A stretch of DNA of 64,000 bases from Streptomyces sp. Q6 (GCF_036967205.1 NZ_CP146022.1:5456001-5520000), one strand, 5' to 3'; counted from the first letter of the stretch, positions 43,400-53,149 are shown. Program-made: numbers and translations. The notes: generated from the letters alone by a model not told the origin.

Positions 43400-44242
43400 T
43401 TAGAAGAATCGCGGATCGTCGAAAGCGCCGGAGGCGACGAGGTACACGTAGAAGTCGGCGAGCGCCACGCTCACCAACGAGCCCCAGGCGAGCGCCATGT
43501 GACGGGCGTTCAGCTTCCCGACCCAGCCCCAGAGCCGATACCGCACCGGATGCTTCGAGAAGTGCTTCAGCCGCCCGCCGACGATGTGCCGGCACGAGTG
43601 GCAGGAGATCGTGTACGCCCAGATCAGCACGATGTTGAGGAGGAACACCAGGGTGCCGAGGCCCATGTGGCCCCACGCGTAGTGCTCGTCGCGGAAGGCG
43701 AGCACGGTGTCGTACGTGAGGATGCAGGCGACGAGCACGGCCGCGTAGAAGAAGTACCGGTGGATGTTCTGGAGGATCAGCGGGAACCTCGTCTCCCCGC
43801 TGTACTTCTTGTGCGGCTCGGCCACCGCGCAGGCCGGCGGCGACGCCCAGAAGCCGCGGTAGTAGGCCTTGCGGTAGTAGTAGCAGGTCAGCCGGAAACC
43901 CAGCGGGAAGATCAGGATGAGCAGGGCGGGGGACAGGCCCCACCAGCCGCCGAACAGCTCCCAGTTGGGGCCGTGCCGCATCGGCGCGCAGTTGTCGGCG
44001 AGGCACGGCGAGTAGAACGGCGAGACGTACGGCGCCGCGTAGTAGTCCGCGTTGGCGAAGGCCCGCCAGGTCGAGTAGACGATGAAGGCGAGCAGCCCGG
44101 CGGCGGTCGCGGCCGGGGCCAGCCACCAGCGGTCGGTGCGCAGGTGCGGCGCGGAGATCGCGGCACGCGTCCGGCCGCGGACGCCGGTGCCGCTCGCGGT
44201 ACGGGGTTCTTCGGTACTGGTGGGTTCCGTGCCGGTGGCCAA
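43400..44242 (-). CDS. sdhC: Succinate dehydrogenase membrane anchor (cytochrome b-type subunit)
   Basis: The protein has 280 residues when started at TTG 44242, which is preceded by GGAGG; the open frame extends further but overlaps the next upstream gene. Five hydrophobic segments are seen (about 40-58, 85-110, 145-165, 180-200, 245-262). Conserved His residues lie in NIHRYFFY, EHYAWGHMG and HSCRHIVGG, as expected for haem b ligands. It anchors SdhAB and reduces quinone. The long form with CxDNCAP and CYYYRKAYYRGF is the actinobacterial Sdh1-like type. Confidence 0.88.
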   Translation of the reverse strand: MATGTEPTSTEEPRTASGTGVRGRTRAAISAPHLRTDRWWLAPAATAAGLLAFIVYSTWRAFANADYYAAPYVSPFYSPCLADNCAPMRHGPNWELFGGWWGLSPALLILIFPLGFRLTCYYYRKAYYRGFWASPPACAVAEPHKKYSGETRFPLILQNIHRYFFYAAVLVACILTYDTVLAFRDEHYAWGHMGLGTLVFLLNIVLIWAYTISCHSCRHIVGGRLKHFSKHPVRYRLWGWVGKLNARHMALAWGSLVSVALADFYVYLVASGAFDDPRFF

Positions 44243-44282
44243 CGAAGCCTCCGCTCGAAGGGACTGGGGTCGTGGGTGTGCC

Positions 44283-44576
44283 TCAGGGGGCGTGCCGGTC
44301 CCGCGCGCCGAGCCCCTCGTCGTCCGAGTCGGTCCACAGGGAGCTGTCGTACGGGGTGTCGGGGATGGTGACCAGGCCCTCCGGGCGGTGCGCCCGGCCC
44401 TGGCTCTGCGTCGTGACCGACGCGCGCAGCAGGGCCACGCTCTCGCGCAGGTGATCGGTGTCGGCACGGACGCGGCGCAGGTCCGGTCCCGCGGGGTCCG
44501 CCGTGAGGCGGCCCACGGCCCGGACGAGATCGTCGACGCAGCGCTGTACCGCCGCCAAGTCGTCATTCAGGGACAT
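44283..44576 (-). CDS. Hypothetical protein at the head of the sdh operon
   Basis: This 97-residue soluble protein has an N-terminal half that is one long amphipathic helix region (MSLNDDLAAVQRCVDDLVRA onward, Leu/Val heptads, likely coiled coil) and an acidic, disordered C-terminal half. There are no cofactor motifs. It lies 40 bp upstream of the sdhC start on the same strand, so probably the first gene of the operon. I do not know a function. A comparable small gene may precede sdh in other streptomycetes. Confidence 0.7.
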   Translation of the reverse strand: MSLNDDLAAVQRCVDDLVRAVGRLTADPAGPDLRRVRADTDHLRESVALLRASVTTQSQGRAHRPEGLVTIPDTPYDSSLWTDSDDEGLGARDRHAP

Positions 44577-44941
44577 GACTTGCCCTCGCTTCCGCTGGTG
44601 CGGCGGAGATGCTCATGCGCCTGCGAGTGTCGCGCGTCACATTGCGGTTTGTGAAGACACCGGCCCGGATTCCCGGGCGCGCGCCCGCATACGCGCCCCC
44701 TTGTGCGCGCCGAGTGGGGGGAGCTGCGCGACCGGCCCCCCTCGGACCCGCGGCCGCGCTCGCACGTCGATCGGCCTCCCCTGGGCGCCCCCGTTAAGCC
44801 GCAAGAGTGGGGTTCCCGCGGCGCGCCGCCGTGTCGGCCGGACTCGGCGGACCCCATCCATTTCAGTGGGCCAATAGATGTGATCAGCGACATATACCGC
44901 CAAACGTGATCAACCGGCCCGCACCGGAGGTACTCGCCGAG
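44577..44941. other. Divergent intergenic region before the peptide-binding lipoprotein
   Basis: It separates the sdh operon (minus) from the binding-protein gene (plus). The GTGATCA sequences at 44879 and 44906 form a repeated TGATCA-containing element 27 bp apart near the lipoprotein start. No small gene or clear promoter is visible. Confidence 0.4.
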
Positions 44942-47218
44942 ATGCACCACCACCCCAGGCGCCCAGGCGCAGCCACCCGCTCGGCCGCGTTTCTCGTGAG
45001 CGGCGCGCTCGCCGTGACCGCCCTCGCGGGATGCGGCGCCGACGACGAGAAGAGCGTCCCCTCCGCCGGGCAGGACATCGCCCCCGCGGCCCGCGACCAG
45101 ATCAAGGACGGCGGCACCCTGCGCTGGGCGATCGACGCCATGCCGGGCACCCTCAACTCCTTCCAGGCGGACGCCGACCAGAGCACCGGCCGGATCACCG
45201 GCGCCGTGCTCCCGGCCATGTTCCGTATCGACGCGCAGGGCCGCCCGCAGCGCGACGCCGACTACCTGGAGAAGGCCGAGGTCATCGAGACCGAGCCCAA
45301 GCAGGTCGTGCTGTACAAGCTGAACCAGCAGGCCGTCTGGAGCGACGGCCGCGAGATCGGCGCCCCCGACTTCGCCGCCCAGTGGCGCGCCCTGTCCGGC
45401 AAGGACACCGCGTACTGGACCGCGCACAACGCCGGCTACGACCGGATCGAGAAGATCGAGCGCGGCGCGAACGACCTGGAGGTCCGGGTCACGTTCTCCA
45501 AGCCGTACACGGACTGGCGCGCGCTGTTCTCGCCGCTGTACCCCAAGGACGTCATGGGGACGCCGGACAACTTCAACGAGGGCGCCCGCCGCAAGCTCAA
45601 GGTCACCGCGGGCCCCTTCGCCATCGGCGCGATCGACCGCGACGCCAAGGAGGTCACCCTCAAGCGCAACCCGCGCTGGTGGGGCCGCCCGGCCAAGCTC
45701 GACCGGCTCGTCCTCGCCGCCGTGCCGCGCTCCGAGCGCGCCGCCGCCCTCGCCGCCGACAAGCTCGACCTGGCCGACCTCGACGCGGGCGGCGCCGACC
45801 GCATCTCGTACGCGGCCCGCGACAAGGGCACCGCCGGACCCCTCGCCCACGGTCCGGGCGCCGCCCTCACCCCCGGCAAGGCGCTGCGCTCCTGGGCGAT
45901 CGTGCACGGCGACGACGAGGAAGCGGCCGAGGAGGAGATCGCGGCCCGCAAGAAGACCCGTAAGGCCATCAGGAAGTACGCGAAGGAACAGGCGAACCTG
46001 CACGGCTTCCAGGTCCGCAAGTCCCTCGAACCGGCCTTCACGCAGCTCGCCCTGAACGGCTCCGAGGGCCCCCTCGCCGACGAGCGCGTGCGCCGCGCCG
46101 TCGCCCGCGCCCTCGACCGCACCCAGCTCGCCGAGGCCGTCCTCAAGCCGCTCGGGCTGCCGGTCACCACCGTCGACAACCACCTCGCCCTGTCCGGGCA
46201 GGACGCGTACGCCGACAACAGCGACGCGCTCGGTGACCAGGACACCGCGGAGGCGCAGGCGCTGCTCGCCGAGGCGGGCTGGACGCCCGGCGGCCCGCTG
46301 AAGGAGAAGAAGGAGAAGCCCAGCACGGCGGGCGGCGAGGCCGACTCCGACGCGTCCGGCGACTCCGAGGACGCCGGCGACGGCACGTACATCGTCGGCG
46401 AGGACGACCAGAAGCCCGGCGACAGCGCGCCGCTGCTCCTCGGCCCCGGCCCGGTGGCCGCCGCCCAGTACGCCGCGCTGCTGCACCAGGCCGAGACGAT
46501 GAAGCTGCGCGAGGCGGACAAGGAGAAGAAGAAGCACCCCACGCGCGAGCACGCAGGTAAGAAGGACAGTGCCGCCAAGCACGGTGGCGCCCCCGGCGCG
46601 TACGCCCCGAAGGGCACGGCCGCCCCGGCCGGCGCCGCCGCCGGGCCGCTCGCCAAGGACGGCAAGCCGCTCACCCTGCGCTTCGTGCTCCCCTCCGGCG
46701 AGGGCTCGGAGCAGCTGCGCGCGGTCGCCGACCGGATCACGCGGATGCTCCAGAAGATCGGCGTACGGACGGACGTCATGAAGGTCGACGACGAGAGCTA
46801 CTTCAAGGACCACATCGCGTCCGGCCAGTACGACCTGGCGCTGTACTCGTGGCCCGCGTCCGCCTACCCGGCGACCGACGGCCGCCCCATCTACGCCAAG
46901 CCGGTCCCGGCCGCCGACGGCTCGCTCACCGTCGAGCAGAACTACACGCGGGTCGGTACCGACCACATCGACCAGCTCTTCGACCAGGCCATCGGCGAAC
47001 TCGACGAGGACGAGGAGCGCGCCCTGGTCAAGCAGGCGGACGCCCGGATCTGGGCCGCCGCAGGATCGATTCCGCTGTACCAGCGGCCCGAGCTGGTCGC
47101 GGCCAGGCCGGAGCTGGCCAACGCCGGCGCCTTCGGGTTCCAGGAGCCCGAGTACGAGGACATCGGCTACCTGAAGAAGGGCGCCAAGCCGTCGGCCTCG
47201 CCCTCCGAGGACTCGTAA
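44942..47218 (+). CDS. Family 5 (oligopeptide-type) solute-binding lipoprotein with large insertion
   Basis: The protein has 758 residues from ATG 44942 (GGAGG 11 bp upstream). The lipobox is VTALAGC, mature start CGADDEK. Two SBP_bac_5 lobes (about 55-440 and 570-745) are separated by an insertion of some 130 residues that is highly charged and low-complexity (KEKKEKPST, EADSDASGDSEDAGDG, KEKKKHPTREHAGKKD). The usual length is 500-600. It stands alone without permeases, next to typA and bldK, so it may feed one of the two oligopeptide importers downstream. It is anchored outside the membrane. Confidence 0.88.
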   Translation: MHHHPRRPGAATRSAAFLVSGALAVTALAGCGADDEKSVPSAGQDIAPAARDQIKDGGTLRWAIDAMPGTLNSFQADADQSTGRITGAVLPAMFRIDAQGRPQRDADYLEKAEVIETEPKQVVLYKLNQQAVWSDGREIGAPDFAAQWRALSGKDTAYWTAHNAGYDRIEKIERGANDLEVRVTFSKPYTDWRALFSPLYPKDVMGTPDNFNEGARRKLKVTAGPFAIGAIDRDAKEVTLKRNPRWWGRPAKLDRLVLAAVPRSERAAALAADKLDLADLDAGGADRISYAARDKGTAGPLAHGPGAALTPGKALRSWAIVHGDDEEAAEEEIAARKKTRKAIRKYAKEQANLHGFQVRKSLEPAFTQLALNGSEGPLADERVRRAVARALDRTQLAEAVLKPLGLPVTTVDNHLALSGQDAYADNSDALGDQDTAEAQALLAEAGWTPGGPLKEKKEKPSTAGGEADSDASGDSEDAGDGTYIVGEDDQKPGDSAPLLLGPGPVAAAQYAALLHQAETMKLREADKEKKKHPTREHAGKKDSAAKHGGAPGAYAPKGTAAPAGAAAGPLAKDGKPLTLRFVLPSGEGSEQLRAVADRITRMLQKIGVRTDVMKVDDESYFKDHIASGQYDLALYSWPASAYPATDGRPIYAKPVPAADGSLTVEQNYTRVGTDHIDQLFDQAIGELDEDEERALVKQADARIWAAAGSIPLYQRPELVAARPELANAGAFGFQEPEYEDIGYLKKGAKPSASPSEDS

Positions 47219-47271
47219 CCCGGTTCCCGTACGGGTCGCCGTGATTCTTTAGCTCAGATCGAGCTCAATTC

Positions 47272-47302
47272 CCTTGCCCGCCGGCCTGTCCGGCGGGCAA
47301 GG
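47272..47302 (+). terminator. Terminator after the binding-protein gene
   Basis: A perfect 13-bp stem, CCTTGCCCGCCGG (47272-47284) / CCGGCGGGCAAGG (47290-47302), has a CCTGT loop and is followed by TTCGT. It lies 54 bp after the stop codon. The remaining 47303-47483 must contain the typA promoter. Confidence 0.88.
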
Positions 47303-47483
47303 TTCGTAACACCCGTTGACCTGCGGTTTTCTTCACCTGCCGGCCTCCCCACAAGGCCCGGCAGAGCCCCCACCCGTCAAGCCACGTACCATGGGGTAAG
47401 GCCGTGGCGTGTCCAGCCCGGCAGGGCGCGCGTATCACTGATGTACGCGCAGCCGTCCACTCACTCCGGGAGTACGCCGCAAT

Positions 47484-49391
47484 ATGGCCACGCGCCACGA
47501 CATCCGAAACGTCGCTATCGTCGCCCACGTCGACCACGGCAAGACGACCATCGTCGACGCCATGCTCAAGCAGGCCGGTTCGTTCGCCGCGCACGCTGCC
47601 GAGTCCCTCGACGATCGCATGATGGACTCGAATGACCTGGAGCGTGAGAAGGGCATCACGATCCTCGCCAAGAACACGGCGGTGAAGTACCACCCGAAGG
47701 ATGGCGGCGACGTCATCACGATCAACATCATCGACACCCCGGGCCACGCCGACTTCGGTGGCGAGGTCGAGCGTGGTCTGTCGATGGTGGACGCCGTCGT
47801 TCTGCTCGTGGACGCCTCCGAGGGTCCCCTCCCGCAGACCCGCTTCGTGCTGCGCAAGGCGCTCCAGCAGCGCCTGCCCGTCATCCTCTGCATCAACAAG
47901 ACGGACCGCCCCGACTCGCGGATCGACGAGGTCGTCAACGAGACGTACGACCTCTTCCTCGACCTGGACGCCGACGAGGACCAGATCGAGTTCCCGATCG
48001 TCTACGCGTGCGGCCGTGACGGCATCGCCTCGCTGACCAAGCCGGAGAACGGCACGGTCCCGGCGGACTCCACCAGCCTGGAGCCGTTCTTCTCCACGAT
48101 CCTGGAGCACGTCCCGGCTCCGACGTACGACGAGGAGGCCCCCCTCCAGGCGCACGTCACGAACCTGGACGCCGACAACTTCCTCGGCCGTATCGCGCTC
48201 CTGCGCGTCGAGCAGGGCGAGCTGCGCAAGGGCCAGACCGTCGCGTGGATCAAGCGCGACGGGACGATCCAGAACGTCCGCATCACCGAGCTGATGATGA
48301 CCGAGGCGCTCACCCGCAAGCCCGCCGAGGTCGCGGGCCCCGGTGACATCTGCGCCGTGGCCGGTATCCCGGACATCATGATCGGCGAGACGCTCGCCGA
48401 CCCGGAGAACCCGGTCGCGCTGCCGCTCATCACGGTGGACGAGCCGGCCATCTCCATGACCATCGGTACCAACACCTCGCCGCTGGTCGGCCGTGGTGGC
48501 ACCGGCAAGGGCGCGGCCGCCAAGTCGGCCGTCAAGGACCGCAAGGTCACCGCCCGCCAGGTCAAGGACCGCCTGGACCGCGAGCTGATCGGTAACGTCT
48601 CGCTGCGCGTCCTGGAGACCGAGCGCCCCGACGCCTGGGAGGTGCAGGGCCGCGGTGAGCTGGCCCTGGCGATCCTGGTCGAGCAGATGCGCCGCGAGGG
48701 CTTCGAGCTGACCATCGGCAAGCCGCAGGTCGTCACCCAGGAGATCGACGGCAAGGTCCACGAGCCGGTCGAGCGCCTCACGGTCGACGTCCCCGAGGAG
48801 CACATGGGCGCCGTCACGCAGCTCATGGGCGTCCGCAAGGGCCGTATGGACAACATGTCGAACCACGGCTCCGGCTGGGTCCGCATGGAGTTCGTCGTCC
48901 CGTCCCGCGGCCTCATCGGCTTCCGTACGGAGTTCCTGACGAACACCCGCGGTACCGGTATCGCCCACTCCATCCACGAGGGCCACGAGCCGTGGTTCGG
49001 CACGCTGACGACCCGTAACAACGGTTCGCTGGTCGCCGACCGCGCCGGCGCCGTCACCGGGTTCGCGATGACGAACCTCCAGGAGCGCGGCGTGCTGTTC
49101 ACCGAGCCCGGCACCGAGGTGTACGAGGGCATGATCGTCGGCGAGAACTCGCGCGCCGACGACATGGACGTGAACATCACTAAGGAGAAGAAGCTCACCA
49201 ACATGCGCTCCGCCTCCGCGGACTCCTTCGAGGCGATCGTGCCGCCCCGCAAGCTGTCCCTGGAGCAGTCCCTGGAGTTCTGCCGCGACGACGAGTGCGT
49301 CGAGGTGACCCCGGAGGCCGTCCGCATCCGCAAGGTCGTCCTGGACCAGAAGGAGCGCGGCCGCACGGCCTCGCGCGCCAAGCACGGCTGA
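47484..49391 (+). CDS. typA: Translational GTPase TypA/BipA
   Basis: This 635-residue ribosome-binding GTPase resembles EF-G. G1 is AHVDHGKT at 14-21, the switch region carries REKGITI, G3 is DTPGHADFGGEVER and G4 NKTDRPD. The C-terminal BipA-specific domain is complete. It acts in 50S assembly and stress adaptation. The start is ATG 47484, right before RHDIRNVAI, the normal N-terminus. It sits between a peptide-binding lipoprotein and bldK, as I recall for S. coelicolor. Confidence 0.95.
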   Translation: MATRHDIRNVAIVAHVDHGKTTIVDAMLKQAGSFAAHAAESLDDRMMDSNDLEREKGITILAKNTAVKYHPKDGGDVITINIIDTPGHADFGGEVERGLSMVDAVVLLVDASEGPLPQTRFVLRKALQQRLPVILCINKTDRPDSRIDEVVNETYDLFLDLDADEDQIEFPIVYACGRDGIASLTKPENGTVPADSTSLEPFFSTILEHVPAPTYDEEAPLQAHVTNLDADNFLGRIALLRVEQGELRKGQTVAWIKRDGTIQNVRITELMMTEALTRKPAEVAGPGDICAVAGIPDIMIGETLADPENPVALPLITVDEPAISMTIGTNTSPLVGRGGTGKGAAAKSAVKDRKVTARQVKDRLDRELIGNVSLRVLETERPDAWEVQGRGELALAILVEQMRREGFELTIGKPQVVTQEIDGKVHEPVERLTVDVPEEHMGAVTQLMGVRKGRMDNMSNHGSGWVRMEFVVPSRGLIGFRTEFLTNTRGTGIAHSIHEGHEPWFGTLTTRNNGSLVADRAGAVTGFAMTNLQERGVLFTEPGTEVYEGMIVGENSRADDMDVNITKEKKLTNMRSASADSFEAIVPPRKLSLEQSLEFCRDDECVEVTPEAVRIRKVVLDQKERGRTASRAKHG

Positions 49392-49415
49392 TGTCCCGCT
49401 AGCTGACGCCCAGGA

Positions 49416-49450
49416 GGGCCCGGTACCCCGAAAGGGGTGCCGGGCCCTTT
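49416..49450 (+). terminator. Terminator after typA
   Basis: GGGCCCGGTACCCC pairs with GGGGTGCCGGGCCC around a GAAA tetraloop and is followed by TTT. This is a strong classical rho-independent terminator 25 bp after the stop. Confidence 0.93.
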
Positions 49451-50197
49451 GCGTTGCCGCTAACCTGCCCGTGTCTACGCGGGGTGACCGCGTCCGGGGA
49501 CAGGGCGGGTAAGACGTCGCCCAACAAAGGGTCAAATACCGCCCCGGCGCAAGTGATTAAGTCCACGGTGGTGTCCGGTATTCGGGCGTGAGTGGTCGAT
49601 AGATATGTAACACGTCCGTTTCGTGGTCCTCTATCGCAGATCCGTTTGTCCGGATTTTGGGCAATGTACGCATCAGGTGTGATCGAACCGAGACCAAAAG
49701 AGTGTGGTCGCGACAGCCGACGTGGCTAATAGTTGACCGCGTAGAGCTCGGGTCAATGGGTCACGCGCTGTGGGGAGCGCGCCGACTCGCGAGCACACTA
49801 GGGGCACATGCACCTTCGCCGTCAGGGGTGTCGGCTGGGTGAATCGTGCCTCCACTTGCAGTGAACAAAGTGGACTCATGAGGAGGAACCCATGCCAGGT
49901 GCCACAAGCGCCATATGGGTCGCGTCGTCCCCGATGACAGGTGTTGTAGGCCCCACGGGCACGTCCAGTCCCGTTGTGGCGGCCGAGGTAACGATCCAGC
50001 GTCGCGAACGCGCTTGACGGCTCGGCCTGTTGACGACCGGCCGAGGCCGACGTACAGCAGGGCCAGGGTTCCCCAGGGGTGGGTTCACCCCAGTCGTTGT
50101 TCCCCTCGCGCGCTTCGAATGACGTACGCCGTGCGATGGCCGCCGGGACCGTCTCCGTACCCCCGACGACCTCCAACACCTGTGAAATGGACGAATC
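49451..50197. promoter_or_regulatory. Long leader/promoter region of the bldK operon
   Basis: The 747 bp between the typA terminator and bldKA are A/T-richer than the genes (for example GGTCGATAGATATGTAACACG at about 49592) and hold one candidate small gene at 49892. A later hairpin is CCCCAGGGGTGGGTTCACCCC near 50074. This is an unusually long upstream region for an ABC operon and probably carries complex developmental control. I cannot fix a transcription start. Confidence 0.5.
49892..50017 (+). CDS. Possible small leader gene upstream of bldK (41 aa)
   Basis: ATG 49892 follows a near-perfect ribosome site AGGAGGA at 49881-49887. The frame runs 41 codons to TGA 50015-50017. The peptide is polar, Gly/Thr/Val-rich with one Trp, and ends in QRRERA. 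There is no signal peptide. It could be a leader peptide or a small protein, or a chance site. The good Shine-Dalgarno sequence is the main evidence; third-position G/C is weaker than in the neighbouring genes. Confidence 0.45.
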   Translation: MPGATSAIWVASSPMTGVVGPTGTSSPVVAAEVTIQRRERA

Positions 50198-51229
50198 ATG
50201 ACGAGTCCAATCGAGATTGAGGGCGCTGTTACCTCTTCCGCCTTGGACAAGGAGAGCGCGCCGCAGGGCGACGCCCCGGAGCCCAAGAAGCTGGAGGGGC
50301 GCAGCCCCGGACAGCTGATGTGGCGCCGGTTCAAGCGCGACAAGACGGGCATCATCTCCGCCTGCATCGTGCTGTTCTTCTTCGCGATAGCCGCGCTCGC
50401 CCCGGTCATCACGAAGCTGTACGGCAAGGACCCGTACACGTTCTACGGCCAGGACGACCCGACGCTGCTCAACGAGTTCAACCTGCCGGCGGGGCCCAAC
50501 GGCGGTATGTCGCCCGAGCACTGGTTCGGCATCGACCCGAACTACGGGCGTGACGTGTTCTCGTACCTGCTGTACGGAATGCGGACCTCGCTGTACACCG
50601 CGCTCTGCGCCACCATCGGCATGGTGCTCCTGGGTGTGGTGATCGGTCTGACCGCGGGTTACTTCGGCGGCCGGATCGACTACTGGCTCGGCCGGTTCAC
50701 CGACTTCATGATGGCCCTGCCCAACCAGCTGTTCATGGTGGCGGCCATGCCGGTCATCGTCGCGGTGTTCGTGGCCCCCGACGAGGAGACGCCGGTCTAC
50801 ATCCGGTTCCTCGCCATCACCGGTGTCATGTGGATGCTCACCTGGATGAGCCTGTCCCGTCTGGTGCGCGCCGTCACGATGTCGCTGCGCGAGCGGGAGT
50901 TCGTCGAGGCGGCGAAGGTCGCGGGCGCCACGCCGTGGCGGATCATCCGCAAGGAGCTGCTGCCCAACCTGGTCACGCCGATCATCGTCCAGGGCACGTA
51001 CCTCCTCCCCAGCACCATCCTCTCGGTCGCCTTCCTCTCCTTCGTCGGCGTCGGCTACCAAGACCCCACTCCCGACTGGGGCTTGATGTTCGCCACCGCC
51101 GCGAAGATCTACGAGCAGGACCCGACCTACATGTTCTTCCCGGGTGTCGCCATGGTCGTCTTCTTCGTGGCGTTCAACCTCCTCGGTGACTCGGTTCGGG
51201 ACGCGTTCGATCCCAAGACCGGACGCTGA
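50198..51229 (+). CDS. bldKA: Oligopeptide ABC transporter permease BldKA (DppC type)
   Basis: This 343-residue protein has a polar N-terminal 45 residues, then six helices with a large extracellular loop after the first (YGKDPYTFYGQDD to YGRDVFSYLL). The EAA motif is EAAKVAGATPWRIIRKELLP. It is the first gene of a five-gene oligopeptide importer whose order and position after typA match S. coelicolor bldK, which takes up an extracellular peptide signal needed for aerial hyphae. The symbol rests on that gene order plus domain types. Confidence 0.85.
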   Translation: MTSPIEIEGAVTSSALDKESAPQGDAPEPKKLEGRSPGQLMWRRFKRDKTGIISACIVLFFFAIAALAPVITKLYGKDPYTFYGQDDPTLLNEFNLPAGPNGGMSPEHWFGIDPNYGRDVFSYLLYGMRTSLYTALCATIGMVLLGVVIGLTAGYFGGRIDYWLGRFTDFMMALPNQLFMVAAMPVIVAVFVAPDEETPVYIRFLAITGVMWMLTWMSLSRLVRAVTMSLREREFVEAAKVAGATPWRIIRKELLPNLVTPIIVQGTYLLPSTILSVAFLSFVGVGYQDPTPDWGLMFATAAKIYEQDPTYMFFPGVAMVVFFVAFNLLGDSVRDAFDPKTGR

Positions 51230-51336
51230 ACCGGCACCACCAGGGGGTTAGCTGCCACCCGGGCACCGGGGGGACCATCCGGATGCGCCAGGCAGCACCA
51301 AAGGATCACTACTCACAGGCAGGTGGACTCAACTCC

Positions 51337-53133
51337 ATGAGCATCCTTCGATCGCGCACGGCGCAGGCAACGGTCGCCGCGGCAGCCGTCGGCGCCCTCG
51401 CTCTGACCGGCTGCAGCAGTGGCAGCAACGACAGCAAGAAGCCGGCCGGTAAGTCCCAGGAGGACGCCAAGGCCCAGGCCAAGCCGGTCGCCATGGGCAC
51501 CGCCCAGGACTCGGTCGGTCCGGCCAAGCCCGTCGCCGGTGCCAAGAAGGGCGGCACCGTCCAGGTCTACCAGGAGGCGGACTTCTCGCACCTGGACCCG
51601 GGGCAGATCTACGTCTCCGACGCCGGCATGCTCGCCAAGCTCCTCTACCGTGGCCTGACCACGTACACCGAGGACGCCGAGGGCAACCAGACGGTCGTCG
51701 GCGACCTCGCCACCGACCCGGGCAAGTCCTCGGACGGCGGCAAGACCTGGACCTTCACGCTGAAGGACGGCGTCAAGGACCAGAACGGCCACGTCATCAC
51801 GTCGGGCGACATCCGTCACTCCATCGAGCGGCTCTACGACCCGTTCCTGACGGACGGTCCGACCTACATCCAGCAGTGGCTGTCGGGCGCGGGCACCAAG
51901 TACCGCGAGGCCTACAAGGGCCCGTACAAGGGCAAGCACCTGCCGAAGTCCGTCCTGGACACCCCGGACGACAAGACCATCACGTTCCACTTCCTCGAGG
52001 CGCACACCGACGTGCCGCAGGCGCTCGCCATGGCCGCCTACTCCGTCGTGCCCGAGAAGACGGACACGAAGCAGAAGTACGACCAGGCTCCCGTCTCCAC
52101 GGGCCCGTACAAGGTCGCCTCGTACAAGTCGGGCAAGTCGCTCTCCCTGGTCCGCAACGACAACTGGGACGAGAAGACCGACCCGCTGCGTCACGCCTAC
52201 GTCGACGGCTGGAACATCGAGTTCAACCACGACAAGGCCGACCAGACGAAGACGATCCTGGCCGACCGCGGTGACGCGAAGAACGCGATCATGTTCACCG
52301 GTCAGGTCGACGCCACGCAGCTTCAGAAGATCACGTCCGACAAGGCCGTGATGAAGCGCACGATCCAGGGCTACGCCCCGTACGTGTGGCAGCTGAACTT
52401 CAACATGGACCGCGTCAAGGACAAGAAGATCCGTGACGCCATCGCCCTCGCGATCCCGGCCACCTCGGCCGCCCGCGCCGACGGTGGTGCCTACGGCGGT
52501 GACGCGGCCACGTCGCTGATGTCGCCCACCACCCCGGGCTTCGACAAGACGTACGACCCGTTCGACCGCGTCAAGAAGCCGAACGGTGACATCGAGAAGG
52601 CGAAGAAGCTCATCAAGGAGGCGGGCGCCGAGGGCAAGAAGCTCGTCTACGCGTACGCCAACACGCCGGTCCGTACCACCCAGGCGAACCTGATCATCAA
52701 CAACCTGGAGAAGATCGGCCTCGACATCCAGAAGAAGGAAGTCGACCAGGCCACGTGGTACGAGCAGATGGGCAAGGTCAAGAACGGCTTTGACCTCTAC
52801 ATGACCGGTTGGGGCCAGGACTGGGCCGACGGCAACACCGTCTTCCCGCCCTCCTTCGACGGTGCCCAGATCCAGGACGGCGCGTCCAACTACTCGCACA
52901 CGAACGACAAGCACGTGAACGAGGAGCTCGGCCGCATCCAGAAGATCGCCGACGCCGACGAGCGCGCCGCCGAGTACGCGAAGCTCTCGAAGTACATCTC
53001 CGAGAAGATCAACCCGGCTGCTCCGATCTACTACACCAAGGTGTTCCAGATCGCCGGTTCGAACGTGGGTGGCCTGCGCTACGGCCAGGTGGTCAGCTAC
53101 ACCGACCCGACCACGATCTACCTCAAGAAGTAA
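51337..53133 (+). CDS. bldKB: Oligopeptide-binding lipoprotein BldKB
   Basis: The protein has 598 residues from ATG 51337 (AGGTGG upstream); the open frame begins earlier without need. The lipobox ALALTGC has its Cys near residue 26. The SBP_bac_5 fold follows, with KTWTFTLKDGVKDQNGHVIT typical of the first lobe and TRKVSV-type strands replaced by Lys/Asp-rich sequence. The mature protein is very Lys/Asp-rich. It is the extracellular receptor of the Bld signal importer. A strong stem-loop separates it from bldKC. Confidence 0.88.
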   Translation: MSILRSRTAQATVAAAAVGALALTGCSSGSNDSKKPAGKSQEDAKAQAKPVAMGTAQDSVGPAKPVAGAKKGGTVQVYQEADFSHLDPGQIYVSDAGMLAKLLYRGLTTYTEDAEGNQTVVGDLATDPGKSSDGGKTWTFTLKDGVKDQNGHVITSGDIRHSIERLYDPFLTDGPTYIQQWLSGAGTKYREAYKGPYKGKHLPKSVLDTPDDKTITFHFLEAHTDVPQALAMAAYSVVPEKTDTKQKYDQAPVSTGPYKVASYKSGKSLSLVRNDNWDEKTDPLRHAYVDGWNIEFNHDKADQTKTILADRGDAKNAIMFTGQVDATQLQKITSDKAVMKRTIQGYAPYVWQLNFNMDRVKDKKIRDAIALAIPATSAARADGGAYGGDAATSLMSPTTPGFDKTYDPFDRVKKPNGDIEKAKKLIKEAGAEGKKLVYAYANTPVRTTQANLIINNLEKIGLDIQKKEVDQATWYEQMGKVKNGFDLYMTGWGQDWADGNTVFPPSFDGAQIQDGASNYSHTNDKHVNEELGRIQKIADADERAAEYAKLSKYISEKINPAAPIYYTKVFQIAGSNVGGLRYGQVVSYTDPTTIYLKK

Positions 53134-53149
53134 CCAGCTAAAGGCAGTT

